A stretch of 64,000 bases of DNA, from assembly GCA_023375675.1 (NCBI GenBank), contig JALQBC010000032.1, positions 1-64,000 of the forward strand, in the 5' to 3' direction. The DNA is from Cytospora piceicola (lineage: Eukaryota > Ascomycota > Sordariomycetes > Diaporthales > Cytosporaceae). Both the position numbers and the translations under genes were made by a program. The notes below the pieces were generated by a model. It was not told the origin of the DNA and did no database searches. It saw only the letters and a program-made list of their open reading frames with translations. Numbering within the stretch: the first letter of the stretch is position 1; every line of letters begins with the position of its first letter. Of the stretch, positions 11,681-23,680 are shown piece after piece.

Positions 11681-13591
11681 ATGACACTGGACAATCGCGC
11701 TGACGCACTTTCTCCAAGTGCCCAAGGCTTCGTAACATGGATTGCGACAATAGCCGCACTCTATTATGGCTGGAGGCTCTGGAGATTCACGATTTCGCCG
11801 GCATTGCATCCAGATGCCCCCAAGCCTCTACCCTACAATCTTCCTTGTAGGTCATATCTTATGCCTTGGTGCATATGCTGTGCTGATCCCCAAACACAGA
11901 CTTGGGCCATGTAGTTGGCATGTCGAGGAATGTAGGAAGAGTTTTCACTCATGGCAGGTACTTGCAGTCCTCGTTCCAGATGTCCGGTTTCCGTCATGGT
12001 GGAACTGATTGACTTTCAGGGAATACTTCGGCAACACTCGTGAAATCTTCAGTCTGACGGTTATGGGCCAGGAGATGTACATTGCAACATCCCCTGGCGA
12101 TGTCCTGTCCATCTACAAAGAGACGAAGAAGCTGGACATGAATCCCATTATCGCCAAGATCATGCGCGATTTCAATTGCTGTGCGTACTTCTGCGAGCAT
12201 CCGTTCCTATGTTTTGCCTCGTCTGCTTGAGCCAATGCATGGCTTCAACTGAGTTAACTATCACACCTCCCACTACATGGACGCTATTCTGACGAGGAAA
12301 CAGCCCAGGAGAGTGTGGAAAAGATGTTTGACAATACAAACAAACCAAAGTGCTGGATGGACACCTGCCACGACGATTTCAAACTCCAGATGCATCCCGG
12401 AGAGAAATTGGATACCCTCCAAGCAACATTCCTCAACAACATTCAACATCTTCTTCGATGGGACCAGATCGTGGGCGTGAAATCTTGCACTGACTCTGTG
12501 AAAGTGGTATCCGCCTGGAAATGGTGCAGGCACGCTCTTGTCGACGCTGCTACCCATGCCTTTTTTGGCGATGCCATTTATCGGGTGGCGCCGAACATTC
12601 TGTCGGATTTCTACATTTACGATGATGAGGCTTGGAAACAACATTACAACTACCCCAAATTCGCCGCTCGGGACATGTACGAAGCCAAAGAACGATGCCT
12701 CCAGGCATGGATCAAATATTTATCTCTCCCCCTGGAAGAGAGAAAGGATGCATCTTGGATTACCAAGAAAGTGGAGGAAGGTCTGAAACAGCTCGGCATC
12801 GACGATGCTTCGCAGGCTGCTCCAAATCTTTTGAGTTTACATCGACTGTAAGAGCCTCTCTTGACTGTTAATGCATCTTCCATGTTGGATGTTCTGATGA
12901 ACTCATGCTGAGACTTATCGCGCAAGTGTCAACACCAATGCTTACCGTTTATGCTTTTGGTCTCTGGCCTACCTCCTACACGATCCTATGACACTCGATG
13001 CCATCAAAGCCGAAATACAACCAGCCCTCAAGGACGGGACTCTCGAAATGTCTTACCTACTTGACAACTGTCCTCAGCTTGGATCCTTTTATGAAGAGAT
13101 CCTGCGTTACGTCAATGAGTAAGGGCCATCTGCGAATTTAAATCGGTTGCGTCGAGTTGCTAATTCCTCACAGCCCCGTTGGTATTCGAGAGGTCATAGC
13201 ACCAGTTTCAATCGGCGGAACGGCCCTCCAACCGGGGCGGACGCTTCTTATGCCCTACAAACAGCTACACTTTGAACCATCTGTATTCGGCGCCAATACA
13301 GCGGCATTTGACCCGCAACGCTTCTTGAGGAACAAATCTCTGCTCCGTAGCACCAGCTGGCGGCCCTTTGGCGGTGCTGCTACGTATTGTCCAGGACGGT
13401 TTCTGGCAAGGAGAGAGGTGTACATGTTTGTAGCTACCGTCCTTTTGCGGTACGACATCAGGCTGGCACCTGGTGTAGACGGGGCAAAGCCGAAGTTCCC
13501 GGTGCTGGATGAGTCGATTCCTTCTGGAGGCATACTCAGCCCAACCCTTGGTGATGATTTACTCATGGAGGTACGACAAGTCAAGTTCTGA
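11681..13591 (+). CDS. cytochrome P450 monooxygenase (third of three)
   Basis: Six exons: 11681-11846, 11900-11957, 12020-12180, 12304-12847, 12927-13118 and 13174-13591. They sum to 1539 bases, 512 residues. An N-terminal hydrophobic helix is followed by the PYNLPYLGH proline region. The K-helix reads EILR at 367-370, and the heme loop reads FGGAATYCPGRFLARRE with Cys446. The heme loop and overall layout (CPGR, weak I-helix threonine) resemble the CYP7/CYP8-like fungal group, as does the first P450 at 810-2827. The two may be distant paralogs. The 123-bp third intron contains alternative AG sites; the one chosen restores the phase and the conserved serine-glutamate helix start. Substrate unknown. 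Confidence 0.87.
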
Positions 13592-14197
13592 GGTGTAAGC
13601 GCAGATAGTTGTTTATTAGTTGTTTCGTTCGAAATTGAAATGGTGATCAGTAATGCTTGAGACCTGTCGAGTTCCCAGTAGGGTTGACACGCTTGACGAG
13701 GGAACCACCTAGGCACGCTTACAGGGGCTCACTTGCATGGACCGGTCTCAGAACGCCTTGGCCGGCCCGCCCCTTGAGGGTATCTGAGAAAGTGTCAACC
13801 ATACAAAAAATCCGTTGATTTGGGGATTTTGGCGCGTTGCCAGATTCGGTTAGCAGTTGACACTTCCTCATATACCCCCTTGAGAGGCTCTTGAGACAAC
13901 ACACCCGGGTATGAAGTACCTCGTGTAATATCCAGAGTATTCGCACTGTGGCCGGCGAAATCAACACAAGCTCATAAATGACACTTTCGACCTGCATGTG
14001 ACAATGGCAGGCTGTCTTCTCATTTCCGTGCCCAATCTCTAGTTATGTATACGCAACCAATATGCAACGTGGAAATGCATCCCGTCTGCCCGCAGGGGCG
14101 ACGGGGACTGAATACCTACCAAGTACCTAGGTAGGTACCCTTGTCGACACCCTTGTCGACACCCTTGTTGACCAGTTGTGTGACGAATCAGTTGAAA
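13592..14197. other. intergenic with short direct repeats
   Basis: No gene seen. Near the right end are clustered CCTAGGTAGG palindromes (about 14126-14140) and repeated TTGTCGACACCC units. The latter belong to a 35-bp direct repeat whose second copy is at 14484-14518. Confidence 0.5.
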
Positions 14198-14518
14198 TGA
14201 CGCCCCCAACAACACCAAAAATAAGCCAGATTAGGGCTTAGGGTTGGCGGCCCCCCGGCCCACGCGGCTAAGTGAGTGACTTAACGGAGGCTTTCTGTGA
14301 TATATTTATAGAACATATCGTAGTTGGTTGGAATAGTAGTCTGTTAGTATTTCAACGGGTGTTTGTGGTAGTGTTTTTGGTGATATTCTTGGGGGCGTCA
14401 AGAAATCTCGTGGGGGCGTCTTTTCAGCCCTGAAAGCAACATGCGATAGGTCTTTTGGCTACCCTGCTCACACACTGATAATACCCTTGTCGACACCCAT
14501 GTTGACCGGTTATGTGAC
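14150..14518. repeat. 35-bp direct repeat pair flanking the MITE-like element
   Basis: The segment at 14150-14184 (starting CCCTTGTCGACACCC) recurs at 14484-14518 with three mismatches. The 203-bp MITE-like element lies between them. The distance and partial identity suggest a local duplication rather than a target-site duplication. Confidence 0.6.
14198..14400. mobile_element. MITE-like element, 203 bp
   Basis: Perfect 12-bp terminal inverted repeats TGACGCCCCCAA and TTGGGGGCGTCA lie at 14198-14209 and 14389-14400. Further imperfect pairing continues inward (ACACCAAAAA versus TTTTTGGTGA). The interior is non-coding. No convincing target-site duplication is visible. An extra GGGGGCGTC lies just outside at 14412. 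Size and termini fit a miniature inverted-repeat DNA transposon, but only one copy is in the window. Confidence 0.5.
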
Positions 14519-14542
14519 TCTGATAAGCAACTAAATCCATAG

Positions 14543-17500
14543 GGGAACGGTCGCCTTAACTATGCTGCGGGCTACGGGGACTATATAGGCCGGGCTGCAT
14601 CTAATTAATACACACAGGAGCGCCCGCCTACCTAAATTTAGCTACGTAGTAGCTAACCTTAACATTTATTCTATAATACTACATAACTTAACGGCTATTA
14701 AAGCTATTACTACTATTTTTTGCCTTACGTACCTCGCCGGCGCCGTTATCCCCTCGGTATATGTGATAATATCACCGGCTTACCGGATCTCGCTAGGCTA
14801 TATATTATTCCGGCTATAGTATCTTTAGACCGTTACGCCTTACGGTCTTCGTCTCTATCCCTTTAACCTACACCTACTAAGGGCTATAAGGCCGCTTTAG
14901 TTACTTTTAATGCCTTTAACTACGCTACCTTTAATACGTTTAAAGGCCTTTTCGAAGCTATAAACGACGTAGCCGAAGCCGTAGGTTTTATAGTACGGAA
15001 GCGGCGGTATATTAATAAAGATCCGGAGACAGGGTTATAGACTAAGTACGACTTCGAATACTACTTAGCCTATAACTATAAAGATATCTCGAGAAATCGT
15101 AAAGATAACTTCGCCTTTAGTTACCTTCTTACTATCCTTACCCGCGCGTTACTTATTACGTCGACTACCTTCGAAAACTACCTATAGAAAGCGAAGGCTA
15201 TATATTTAAAAGGCTTAGATACGTAGGTCTTCGAAGTACTAGCCGGCGACTATAGCTACGAGCCCGACCTTTACGCCGCCGATATTACGATATACCGGAA
15301 GCAGCGGTAGTAGAATAAGCTGTTTCGGTAGCGTCTATATAAGCTAGCTATAATACCGAAGGCCTCGGCCGCTAATATATAAGAGTAGTTATACGGTTAA
15401 TTTAAGGGTATAGCCGTACGCCGCTATAATATCTAAAATACTTTATAAGCCCGCCGGCTTTTCTAGTAAGGCTTACGAACGCCCTTTTAGCAGTTCCTTT
15501 ATACTTTCGCTAATAACTTAAATATTATCTTTAAAGTTTATTATAAAGATTTAAACTACCCGGACAGCCTAATTAATAGTATTTTCTAAACGTATAAATA
15601 GTTACTAGATATATAGCGGTTTAACTCGGAATTTCTATTTACCGATAATACGTATAATACTAATACTTTCGGTATACTACTATTTTAGTTATACGACGTT
15701 ATCTACCTCTATTCTACGTTTAATATCGCTTAAGCTGTAATAAGTAGCGAAAAGCAGGCTAACTTTATATAAGTGTTCGAAACGGCACGAAAAATCGCGG
15801 TTAAATACGCTATTTCCCTCTTTAAAGTGTTAATTTCTAACTATAATAAAGCCTTTAAAAACGTAACGTACGAGGTCTTTACTAATACATACTACTAGAT
15901 CTGCTTATAGCACGTATTAAAAAACGTTGTTTATAATATAAAGCGGAAATAAACCGGTCTTTTCTAAAGCACCTTTTTCGGTAATACTAGCGGTAGTAAA
16001 GGTAGTAGCTATAGCTAAGAACCTATATATAAAACTAACCGAGATTCTGGTAGCGAGGTAGTAGTTAACAGGGATAGCAGTATATTTATTAATTATAGCG
16101 CACCTGTAGTAGCTACCGAGTTTCTTAGCCTTAAAGACTACGATTAACGGCTAAGCCCTTATAGCTATAACGATCCTCGCACTTCTAGCTATACTAGGCA
16201 AGGGCTGTTACGTAAACCTAATAGATCTTATACCTTAAATACCGATAGTATTATAGCTAGTATTTATAGCTATTTATACGCCGAGACCGAGTATAAGGCT
16301 ATAGGCATCTAGGATATAGTAAAGATAGAATTTCTTAACTAGCCGGCTATTATTACGTACTTTAAGGTTATATAAGGCTTTATAGTTATATAGTTCGTTT
16401 AGTATACCGTTAAGGCTAGCCGAAACTACGGTATTAAGGTAACGTCGTATAGCGAAGGCTTATATACAGCCTTTAAAAAACTACTTCGAAATCGAAATAC
16501 TAACTTTAACCTGCTTTACGAGAAGATCGTTTAATTAACTAAGCGTATTTAATAACAGTTTAAAAAGGGAATTAGTATTAACCGCCGTTAAAAGATCGTT
16601 ACTTTCGCTAGCGAGCTACTATTTAAGTATCTTTATAAGCAGGTATTATATAAGGCTATTCTTAAGGTTTAAAAGTAGTTTAATCTCGTAAGGAAAACAC
16701 TCGCTAATAATAACCGTACTAATTAATACTTTAAGTGTTTTATAATACGTTATTTCCTTATATAAATCTAAGCTAGGCTAATATTATTTTATATAGAAAT
16801 AATAGGGCTTACTATACTAATACTTTATCGCGAGAAAACTTAAGATATCCGAGCTGTTTTTCCTTATCGACTTTAACTTTTACTAGTACTTATAATATAA
16901 CAACTCTTTACCTAATTATATATTTTATAAGATTTTTAAGCTTAACCTTATAAAGGTAATATATACGCGATTATATCTTATAACAGCCTTATAAATATAC
17001 GATACTAACACTCGGTTTAACCCCTGTTACGACGTCCTTTTATATATATAAAATAGTAGAAAAAGTAAACGCGGTTACGACAGAAAGACCGGTATACGAG
17101 GAAGGCGTATTATATAGCCGAGATAGCCTATAGCCGTTTAGCAGATAGTACTGCTACAGGAGACCGTTCTATAGTTACAGGCTACTGTAAATAGCCTTAT
17201 ATAGTTAATCGCGTCTGGCTAAACAGGCCCGTAGCCGTAGGCACAGGCCGGGCAGGCCGGGTAGAGCGGGTAGGTGTAAGCCGGGTAAAGCGGGCAGGCC
17301 GGGTAAGCCGGCAGGACTACGAGTTCGCCTATAATAGCTTTATCTATACCGGGCACGCTATAGCCGGGCACGGCTAACGGTACATTCTAGCCGGCTTAAA
17401 GAGATTTAACGAGTACTAGACCTATTATAAATAGGTTAAGACAGGCTTATAAAGGCTTTACCGGGCGGCGTAGCGGTTATCGTAGTATATCTCGTGTTAG

Positions 17501-17766
17501 ACAATATAGCGAGGTTATTATAGAATTTTAGTGTGCTTAAATCGCAGATTTAAATCGCTATAAACTACACTTAAAAGAGACAATATTATTACTTTAGCTT
17601 TAGTTAATTTAAGTAGCTTTAATTAATCTGTATATAACAATTAAAGGCAGCGAGCGCAAGCACTACTAAGTTTATATAGGCAGGTGGCTCGGCCACCTCC
17701 GGGCCGCGCATAGCCGCGACCTATATAGTCCCTGTAGCCCGCAGCATAGTTAAGGCGACCGTTCCT
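14543..17766 (+). mobile_element. decayed Mutator-like (MULE, Hop-type) DNA transposon
   Basis: A 3224-bp element with terminal inverted repeats of about 50 bp: the left end begins GGGAACGGTCGCC and the right end, reverse-complemented, begins AGGAACGGTCGCC. It is flanked by near-identical 9-bp sequences, AATCCATAG (14534-14542) and AATACATAG (17767-17775). Nine-bp duplications, this length and the transposase type match fungal Hop-like MULEs. The element is strongly AT-rich and dense in TA, with almost no open frame, as expected after RIP. It separates the third P450 from the MFS gene. Confidence 0.8.
14940..16000 (+). pseudogene. MULE transposase relic
   Basis: Read on the plus strand with stops ignored, the sequence near 14965 gives a FAR1-like DNA-binding start (GFIVRKRRYIN) of the type found at the N terminus of fungal MULE transposases. 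Near 15840-15960 it gives the catalytic-core motif of the family: an NYNKAFKN stretch in the position of the usual DRDKALKN, then a CLxHVLKNVVYNIKRK segment. Tryptophan codons expected at several of these positions read TAG, the G-to-A change RIP makes in TGG. Many further stops interrupt the frame, so no functional protein can be made. Confidence 0.65.
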
Positions 17767-17775
17767 AATACATAG

Positions 17776-18442
17776 GTACCTAGGTAGTGTAACTACCTAC
17801 CTAATCCGGTCGCAGACCCGGATAGTAACATGCGATGGGTCTTTTGGCTAATGCCCCAACAGTGACATTTGCATTTCGACAACAATTTCACTAGTGAGAT
17901 GTTGTGGCACCTGAACATCGGTCAACCACCGCAAATCATGCATTTAGACCTATTCATTGGTTGGGTCTAGGTAGATACGACGTGTCTCACTCACGTATCT
18001 GGTTCTCAATGGCCGGGATCAATTCGATTCCCGTCTCCTTCCCCAATGTCCGCCTTTTGGTGTTGAGACAAGAGCGAAGGTTTCTGTCTTCCCGAAAAGA
18101 ATGGTGGCTTGTTCAGCTGATACCATAGCCGAAATTCATCAGTCTCGCGTACCAAAGTACCTGATCAGTCTCCCGTCGCAGCCCACAGACATGCTCTACC
18201 TATATGTACCAATCGAACACTTGTGAAAGGCTGGGATTGACCTCTCGTCAGACCGATTCTTCAAGGGCTGCTTTGGATGACTGTCGCCTCACTACCTCAC
18301 TGCTCAGTCTTCGCTCGTTTTAATATTTCTGCCTACACGCTTTCCGGTCGAAGGACCGAGATTCTATGAGTTTTTGCTCTCTGACCGGAGACACAATTCA
18401 TTCACTTTCAGATTGACAATAACTTTCACTTCGCGGGCGGAT
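17776..18442. promoter_or_regulatory. upstream region of the MFS gene
   Basis: It contains CCTAGGTAGT palindromes and, at 17827-17850, a 24-bp sequence (AACATGCGATGGGTCTTTTG and on) that matches 14438-14461 at 23 of 24 positions on the other side of the transposon. The rest presumably holds the MFS promoter. No gene is seen. Confidence 0.5.
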
Positions 18443-20527
18443 ATGACCGACGTAAATACCAAGATGCTCTCAACAACAGCAGAGGAGAAGGGCTCTGGCT
18501 CACCAGCTGTCCCAAGTGGAAACAATGATGACGACGCTACAGGAGCACCGGTTATTAGTAACATGCAACTCTGTCTATTGATATTGAGCCTCTTCTGTGG
18601 TACTTTCGTAATGGCGCTCGATGCAACCATCATTGGGACTGCGGTGCCCAGCATTACAACGGAATTCGATTCGCTGCAGGACATTGCTTGGTACGGAAGC
18701 GGCTATCTTCTCACCATTACTGCCTTTCAACCCACTCTCGGCAAACTCTATCGGTTCATGAACATTAAAATCGTGTTCATGACCTGCGTTTTGGTCTTCG
18801 AAGGCAAGATGACGTCCACTCCAACAAGATACAGACCAGGGGGGCCTTCGCTAACATCACCCTATAGCTGGCTCTATACTCTGCGCCGCAGCTCCTTCTT
18901 CTGCTGTCTTCATAATCGGCCGTGCTATCGCTGGTGCAGGTGCCGCCGGATTACTTCAGGGTTCCCTTGCCATTATCACGAAGACAGTCACGCTGCAGAA
19001 GCGGCCCCTTTGTATTAGTATCATTACTAGTACTTTTGCCGTTAGTGTATGTATTGGTCCCCCAATTGGAGGCGCATTTACCCAGTATGTCACCTGGCGT
19101 TGGTGTTTCTGGATGTACGTATCACCCAAAGTCGATTTGGCGATCAATTACAGGGAACTAATATACATCAGCAACGTCCCTATTGGCGCCGTTGTCCTGG
19201 TCTTGATCTTCTTTCTATTTCGTCTCCCGGGAGGCGCACAAGACACCAGATTCGCATCATTGACGCTTCGTCAAAAGCTGTGGAAGTTGGATCCACTAGG
19301 CGCGCTATTCATCATCTCAGCCGTCGTGTGTATACTTCTTGCCCTCCAGTGGGGAGGACAGACCAAAAGCTGGAAATCGGTTTCCGGGCTCCTAGCAGCC
19401 TTCCCAATAATCTTGGGGCTATTCGGCTTGACTCAGTGGAAGCTGGGTGAGGACGCTACTCTGCCATCATGGCTTTTCAAGCAAAGATCGATGGTTGCTA
19501 GTGCCATCGTCATGTTTTTTTTAGCTATGCCCACATATATTGTAAGTACTTATCCCAACGAACAAGAACGACCCGAAGACGTCTGATCGAGCAGCAGTAC
19601 GGGTACTATCTCCCTATTTACTTCCAGGCAGTCAAAGGATCAACAGCCACCAAGAGCGGAACCCAATTTCTCGCCCTTGCTATGCCCCAAATTTTCGCCG
19701 TGGTTTTGTCCGGCGCCTTTGTCACTATGTTTGGCTTCTATGTAGGTATTGAAAATGCCTCACAGTTCATGTTACTGCTAAGATATCGACAGGTCCCTCT
19801 CATGATCATCGGAACCATGATCGCAATGGTCGGATCTGGGTTGTTCTTGCTACTTGATTTGCAAACATCTACAGCATTATGGGCGGTATTCCTCGTCATT
19901 TGCGGTATCGGTACTGGTCTCGTGATCAACCTGGCATATACAATAGTCCAAGCTGTTTTGACGTGAGTAATCGATCCTTCCCGCCCTTAGCCGAGGTGGA
20001 GCAACGGACAGTAATTGACGAGTTCTAGCGAGGACCGTATTCCTACAGGAAATGGTATGTTTGTGGAGACTGAAATCACTCAAAAATGACCGCTAACATG
20101 CCAAAAGCGGCAATTCAATTTGTGTTCCAGTTCGGAGCGTGAGTAGCACTCCTTTTGATTAGCAAGTAGCTGGGCATGCCGTTAATGGTTAAACCGCAGC
20201 GCTCTCAGCTTATCCATCGCCCAAACAATTTTCTTGAACCAGCTCAAATCATCTGCCGGAGCTCTTACACCATCTATTCCTGACAGCGCCATCGTAAGCG
20301 CCGGGGCATACAATCTTTGGAGCCTGACAACGTCCGTGGATACCTATAACCTACTGCGCCAGGTCTATATGGATGCGCTTCACGATACTTATATCTTCCC
20401 CATTGCTACGACCGGCGTGGCACTGGTTGCAACACTTTTCATAGAGAACAAGAACATTAAGGAAATTGACAGGAAAAGGCAAGAAGAAGGGAACCAACGA
20501 GAAGGAGCCCTGGATCCTAACAGATAA
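18443..20527 (+). CDS. MFS transporter, DHA2 (14-TM drug:H+ antiporter) type
   Basis: Eight exons: 18443-18803, 18868-19114, 19172-19541, 19595-19741, 19793-19962, 20029-20054, 20108-20138 and 20200-20527. They sum to 1680 bases, 559 residues. After a hydrophilic Asp/Ser-rich N terminus of about 45 residues, the first helix carries the DHA2 signature ALDATIIGTAVPSI. Motif-C-like GPPIGGAFTQYVTWRW and the late IPTGNAAIQF region are also present, and about 14 hydrophobic segments follow. Such plasma-membrane proton antiporters export drugs or specialised metabolites; beside three P450s, product export is a reasonable inference. Intron 1 (18804-18867) begins with GC. Intron 4 is 51 bp and stop-free, so its retention would only insert 17 residues. 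Confidence 0.88.
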
Positions 20528-20876
20528 TGATCCCCACCAATATCCATAAGTAGCCTCAAGGACTATGAAGGAAGATGCCGAGAGTAGAGGCATCTGTGTT
20601 GCGGACTGCTACAGAACAGAACAAATCAAGAGCAAGTGTGGTGGCTAATAGGGGGTCACCGTTGATAGCGGGGTCACGTAACTGTTGGCCCTACCTATCT
20701 AGATATCTCCTAGGTGGCTTTCTATAGCTTCCTTTAAATAAGAGACACACGAACACAACTACTATCAGTACCTTAAAGGCTACTACAGCAAGAGGAGTCA
20801 TTAGACACTATGCTATCGTAATTGACTCTATAACGAAGAATGTATCCCTAAGCTGCTTTCGAAGTATATATTATCG
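20528..20876. other. intergenic after MFS gene
   Basis: The 3' region of the exporter runs into unique AT-rich sequence up to the terminal palindrome of the repeat arm at 20877. No gene is seen. Confidence 0.5.
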
Positions 20877-21420
20877 AAATGCCTTCCGTTAAGAAGGTTA
20901 ATGTTTGTTTTATAAGGCGGGCGAGTATACAGAAATTATTACCTTTAAGATTTGTGCTACCTGTTTTTAATTCTAATTAGCTCTGAATTATAATTATACT
21001 GATTCGCTATAGCACCCGTTTAGAGGATCTGATTAGCTGTTAAAAGCAGTAATTCTAGTTGTTCCGTAACTAAATACACTAGCAATTATAAGGCCTTTAA
21101 TACCTGCCGGAAGGCTTACGGTTACTTTAAGGCTTAGATAAGGTCGGACCTACGATAAGGCTTCTTACTATAGACCTTAACTTCGAACTAAAATGCACGC
21201 TCGAGTTTAAATCCGATTAAGACGTATTTACCTAAATCTGAATCTGCAGAAAAAAGGCTATTAAACGGTATATTTCATTAAATCGTAGCCCTTAAGGTAG
21301 GCTTACTATTAAAGCTAATAGTTCTAATTCTGTAAGTTCTTAAGGTTCTTAACCCGAACCCTAGCCTTTCCCTCCTTTCTTCTTTACCGAAAGCTTATAT
21401 AAGCCTTTAGATTCGAATTA
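20877..21420 (-). repeat. AT-rich repeat arm, copy B
   Basis: Reverse complement of copy A's family. It starts with the terminal palindrome CCTTCCGTTAAGAAGG and ends at TTCGAATTAAGTAAG, leading into a GTAA array. It is nearly identical to copy C at 23098, with differences mostly transitions. With copy A it brackets the 20-kb P450/MFS island in inverted orientation. Confidence 0.88.
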
Positions 21421-22226
21421 AGTAAGTAAGTAAGTAAGTAAGTAATTAAGTAACTAAGTAGGTAAGTAAGTAAGTAAGTTAGTAAGTTAGTTAGTAAGTT
21501 AGCTAGTAACTAAGTAAGTAAGTAAGTAAGTAAGTAGGTAAGTAAGTAAGTAAGTTCGCTAGTAAATTAGCTAGTAAGTAAATTCGCTATTAAATAAGTA
21601 AATAAGTAAGTAAGTAGGTAGGTAAGTAAGTAAGTAAGTAAGTAAAGTAGTTAGTAAGTTAGTTAGTAAGTTAGTTAGTAAGTTAGTTAGTAAGTTAGTT
21701 AGTAAGTTAGTTAGTAAGTTAGTTAGTAAGTTAGTTAGTAAGTTAGCTAGTAACTAAGTAGGTAAGTAAGTAAGTAAGTAAGTAGGTAAGTTCGTTAGTA
21801 AATTAGCTAGTAAGTAAATTCGCTATTAAATAAGTAAATAAGTAAGTAAGTAGGTAGGTAAGTAAGTAGGTAAGTAAGTAAGTAGGTAGGTAAGTAAGTA
21901 GGTAGGTAAGTAAGTTAGTGTTATAGTTGTAAGGCGAACGGAAGTAGGGCTAGTATTAGGGTTAAGGTTACACACTAACCCTGCTACTAGCCTTATCGAT
22001 AAGCTTTCCGAATCGCCTGTAAATTAGTTTAAATAGCTAGGCTTTAGGCCTTAGGTTCTGTTTCTTCTCTCTTTTCTTTCGATAGGTAAAACCTCTTCGA
22101 TAATTAACGATATTACGCAATTAAAATCGAGCCTTTATGCTATAATCAACCTAATTACCGTTACAGTTAGTTAATAAGTTAATTAGTAAGTTAGCTAGTA
22201 AGTAAATTCGCTATTAAATAAGTAAA

Positions 22227-22276
<50 letters not shown>

Positions 22277-22616
22277 GGTAAGTAGGTAAGTAAATAAGTA
22301 AGTTAGTTAGTAAGTTAGTTAGTAAGTTAGCTAGTAAGTTAGCTAGTAAGTTAGCTAGTAAGTAAGTAGGTAAGTAAGTAAGTAAGTTCGCTAGTAAATT
22401 AGCTAGTAAGTAAATTCGCTATTAAATAAGTAAATAAGTAAGTAAGTAGGTAGGTAAGTAAGTAAGTAAGTAAGTAAAGTAGTTAGTAAGTTAGTTAGTA
22501 AGTTAGTTAGTAAGTTAGTTAGTAAGTTAGTTAGTAAGTTAGTTAGTAAGTTAGTTAGTAAGTTAGTTAGTAAGTTAGCTAGTAACTAAGTAGGTAAGTA
22601 AGTAAGTAAGTAAGTT

Positions 22617-22688
<72 letters not shown>

Positions 22689-22750
22689 GGTTAGTTAAAA
22701 CGTTAGCTATTAAATTAGCTATTAAATTAACTAGTAAGTAAGTAAATAAA

Positions 22751-22783
<33 letters not shown>

Positions 22784-22920
22784 TAGCTAGTAGGTTAGCT
22801 AATAAAGTACTTAGTAAGTTAGTTATTTAGTTATTAAGTAAGTAAGTAAGTAGGTAAGTATATAAGTAAGTTAGCTAATAGGTTAGTTAGTAAAGTAGCT
22901 AGTAAGTTAGTTAGTTAGGT
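21421..22920. repeat. GTAA/GTTA tetranucleotide array with interruptions
   Basis: Long impure arrays of GTAA, GTTA and GTAG units. About 21920-22170 is interrupted by non-repetitive sequence holding a hairpin, GGCTAGTATTAGGGTTA paired with TAACCCTGCTACTAGCC. Segments of the array are themselves duplicated (21540-21660 resembles 21785-21880 and 22385-22480). Non-coding. Confidence 0.9.
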
Positions 22921-22921
22921 A

Positions 22922-23095
22922 ATTATCTCGCCGCTTAAGGCTACAGAAGAGGCGTTACTCGGGCGTTACTCTATCGGATCCGGACTAGCTTAAGCGGCGT
23001 ATTTAACTATCTAACTAACTAGCTATTAAGTTTCCGATCCTTCTTAACGGAAGGCCTTCTCGGCAGGCGGTCTTACCGCCGTTCTTTAGTATACT
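22922..23095. repeat. hairpin-bearing repeat, first copy
   Basis: It begins TCGCCGCTTAAGGCT and contains the pairing partner AGCTTAAGCGGCG about 60 bp on. A conserved tail follows (TTAAGTTTCCGA, then AAGGCCTTCTCGGCAGGCGG). A second copy with a better-preserved hairpin is at 25172-25330 in the same orientation. Confidence 0.8.
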
Positions 23096-23097
23096 AC

Positions 23098-23647
23098 CTG
23101 TGCCTTCCGTTAAGAAGGTTAATGTTTATTTTATAAGGCAGGCGAGTATATAGAAATTATTGCCCTTAAGATTATACTACCTGTTTTTAATTCTAATTAG
23201 CTCTGAATTATAATTATACTAATTCGCTATAGTACCTGTTTAAAGGATCTAATTAGTTGTCGAAAGTAGTAATTTTAATCGTTCTATAACTAAATACACT
23301 AGTAATTATAAGGCTTTTAATACCTGCCGGAAGACTTACGGTTACTTTAAAGCTTAGATAAGGTCGGAGCTACGATAAGGCTTTTTACCGTAGACTTTAG
23401 GTTCGAACTAAGATGTACGCTCGAGTTTAAATCCGATTAAGACGTATTTACCTAAATCTGAATCTGCAGAAAAAAGGCTATTAAACGGTATATTTCATTA
23501 AATCGTAGCCTTTAAGGTAGGCTTACTATTAAAGCTAATAGCTTTAATTCCTTACGTTTCTTAGGTTTCTTAGGTTCTTAACCCGAACCCTAGCCTTTCC
23601 CTCCTTTCTTCTTTACCGAAGGCTTATATAAGCCTTTAGATTCGAAT

Positions 23648-23648
<1 letters not shown>
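23098..23648 (-). repeat. AT-rich repeat arm, copy C
   Basis: Same orientation and near-identical sequence to copy B, from the palindrome CCTTCCGTTAAGAAGG to the GTAA array. With copy D (25722-26281, inverted) it forms the outer arms of a 3.2-kb palindrome. Confidence 0.88.

Positions 23649-23680
<32 letters not shown>

Noticed and set aside
14230..14250. Telomere-like TTAGGGCTTAGGGTT
   Set aside because: Only two imperfect hexamers inside the MITE-like element; no array.
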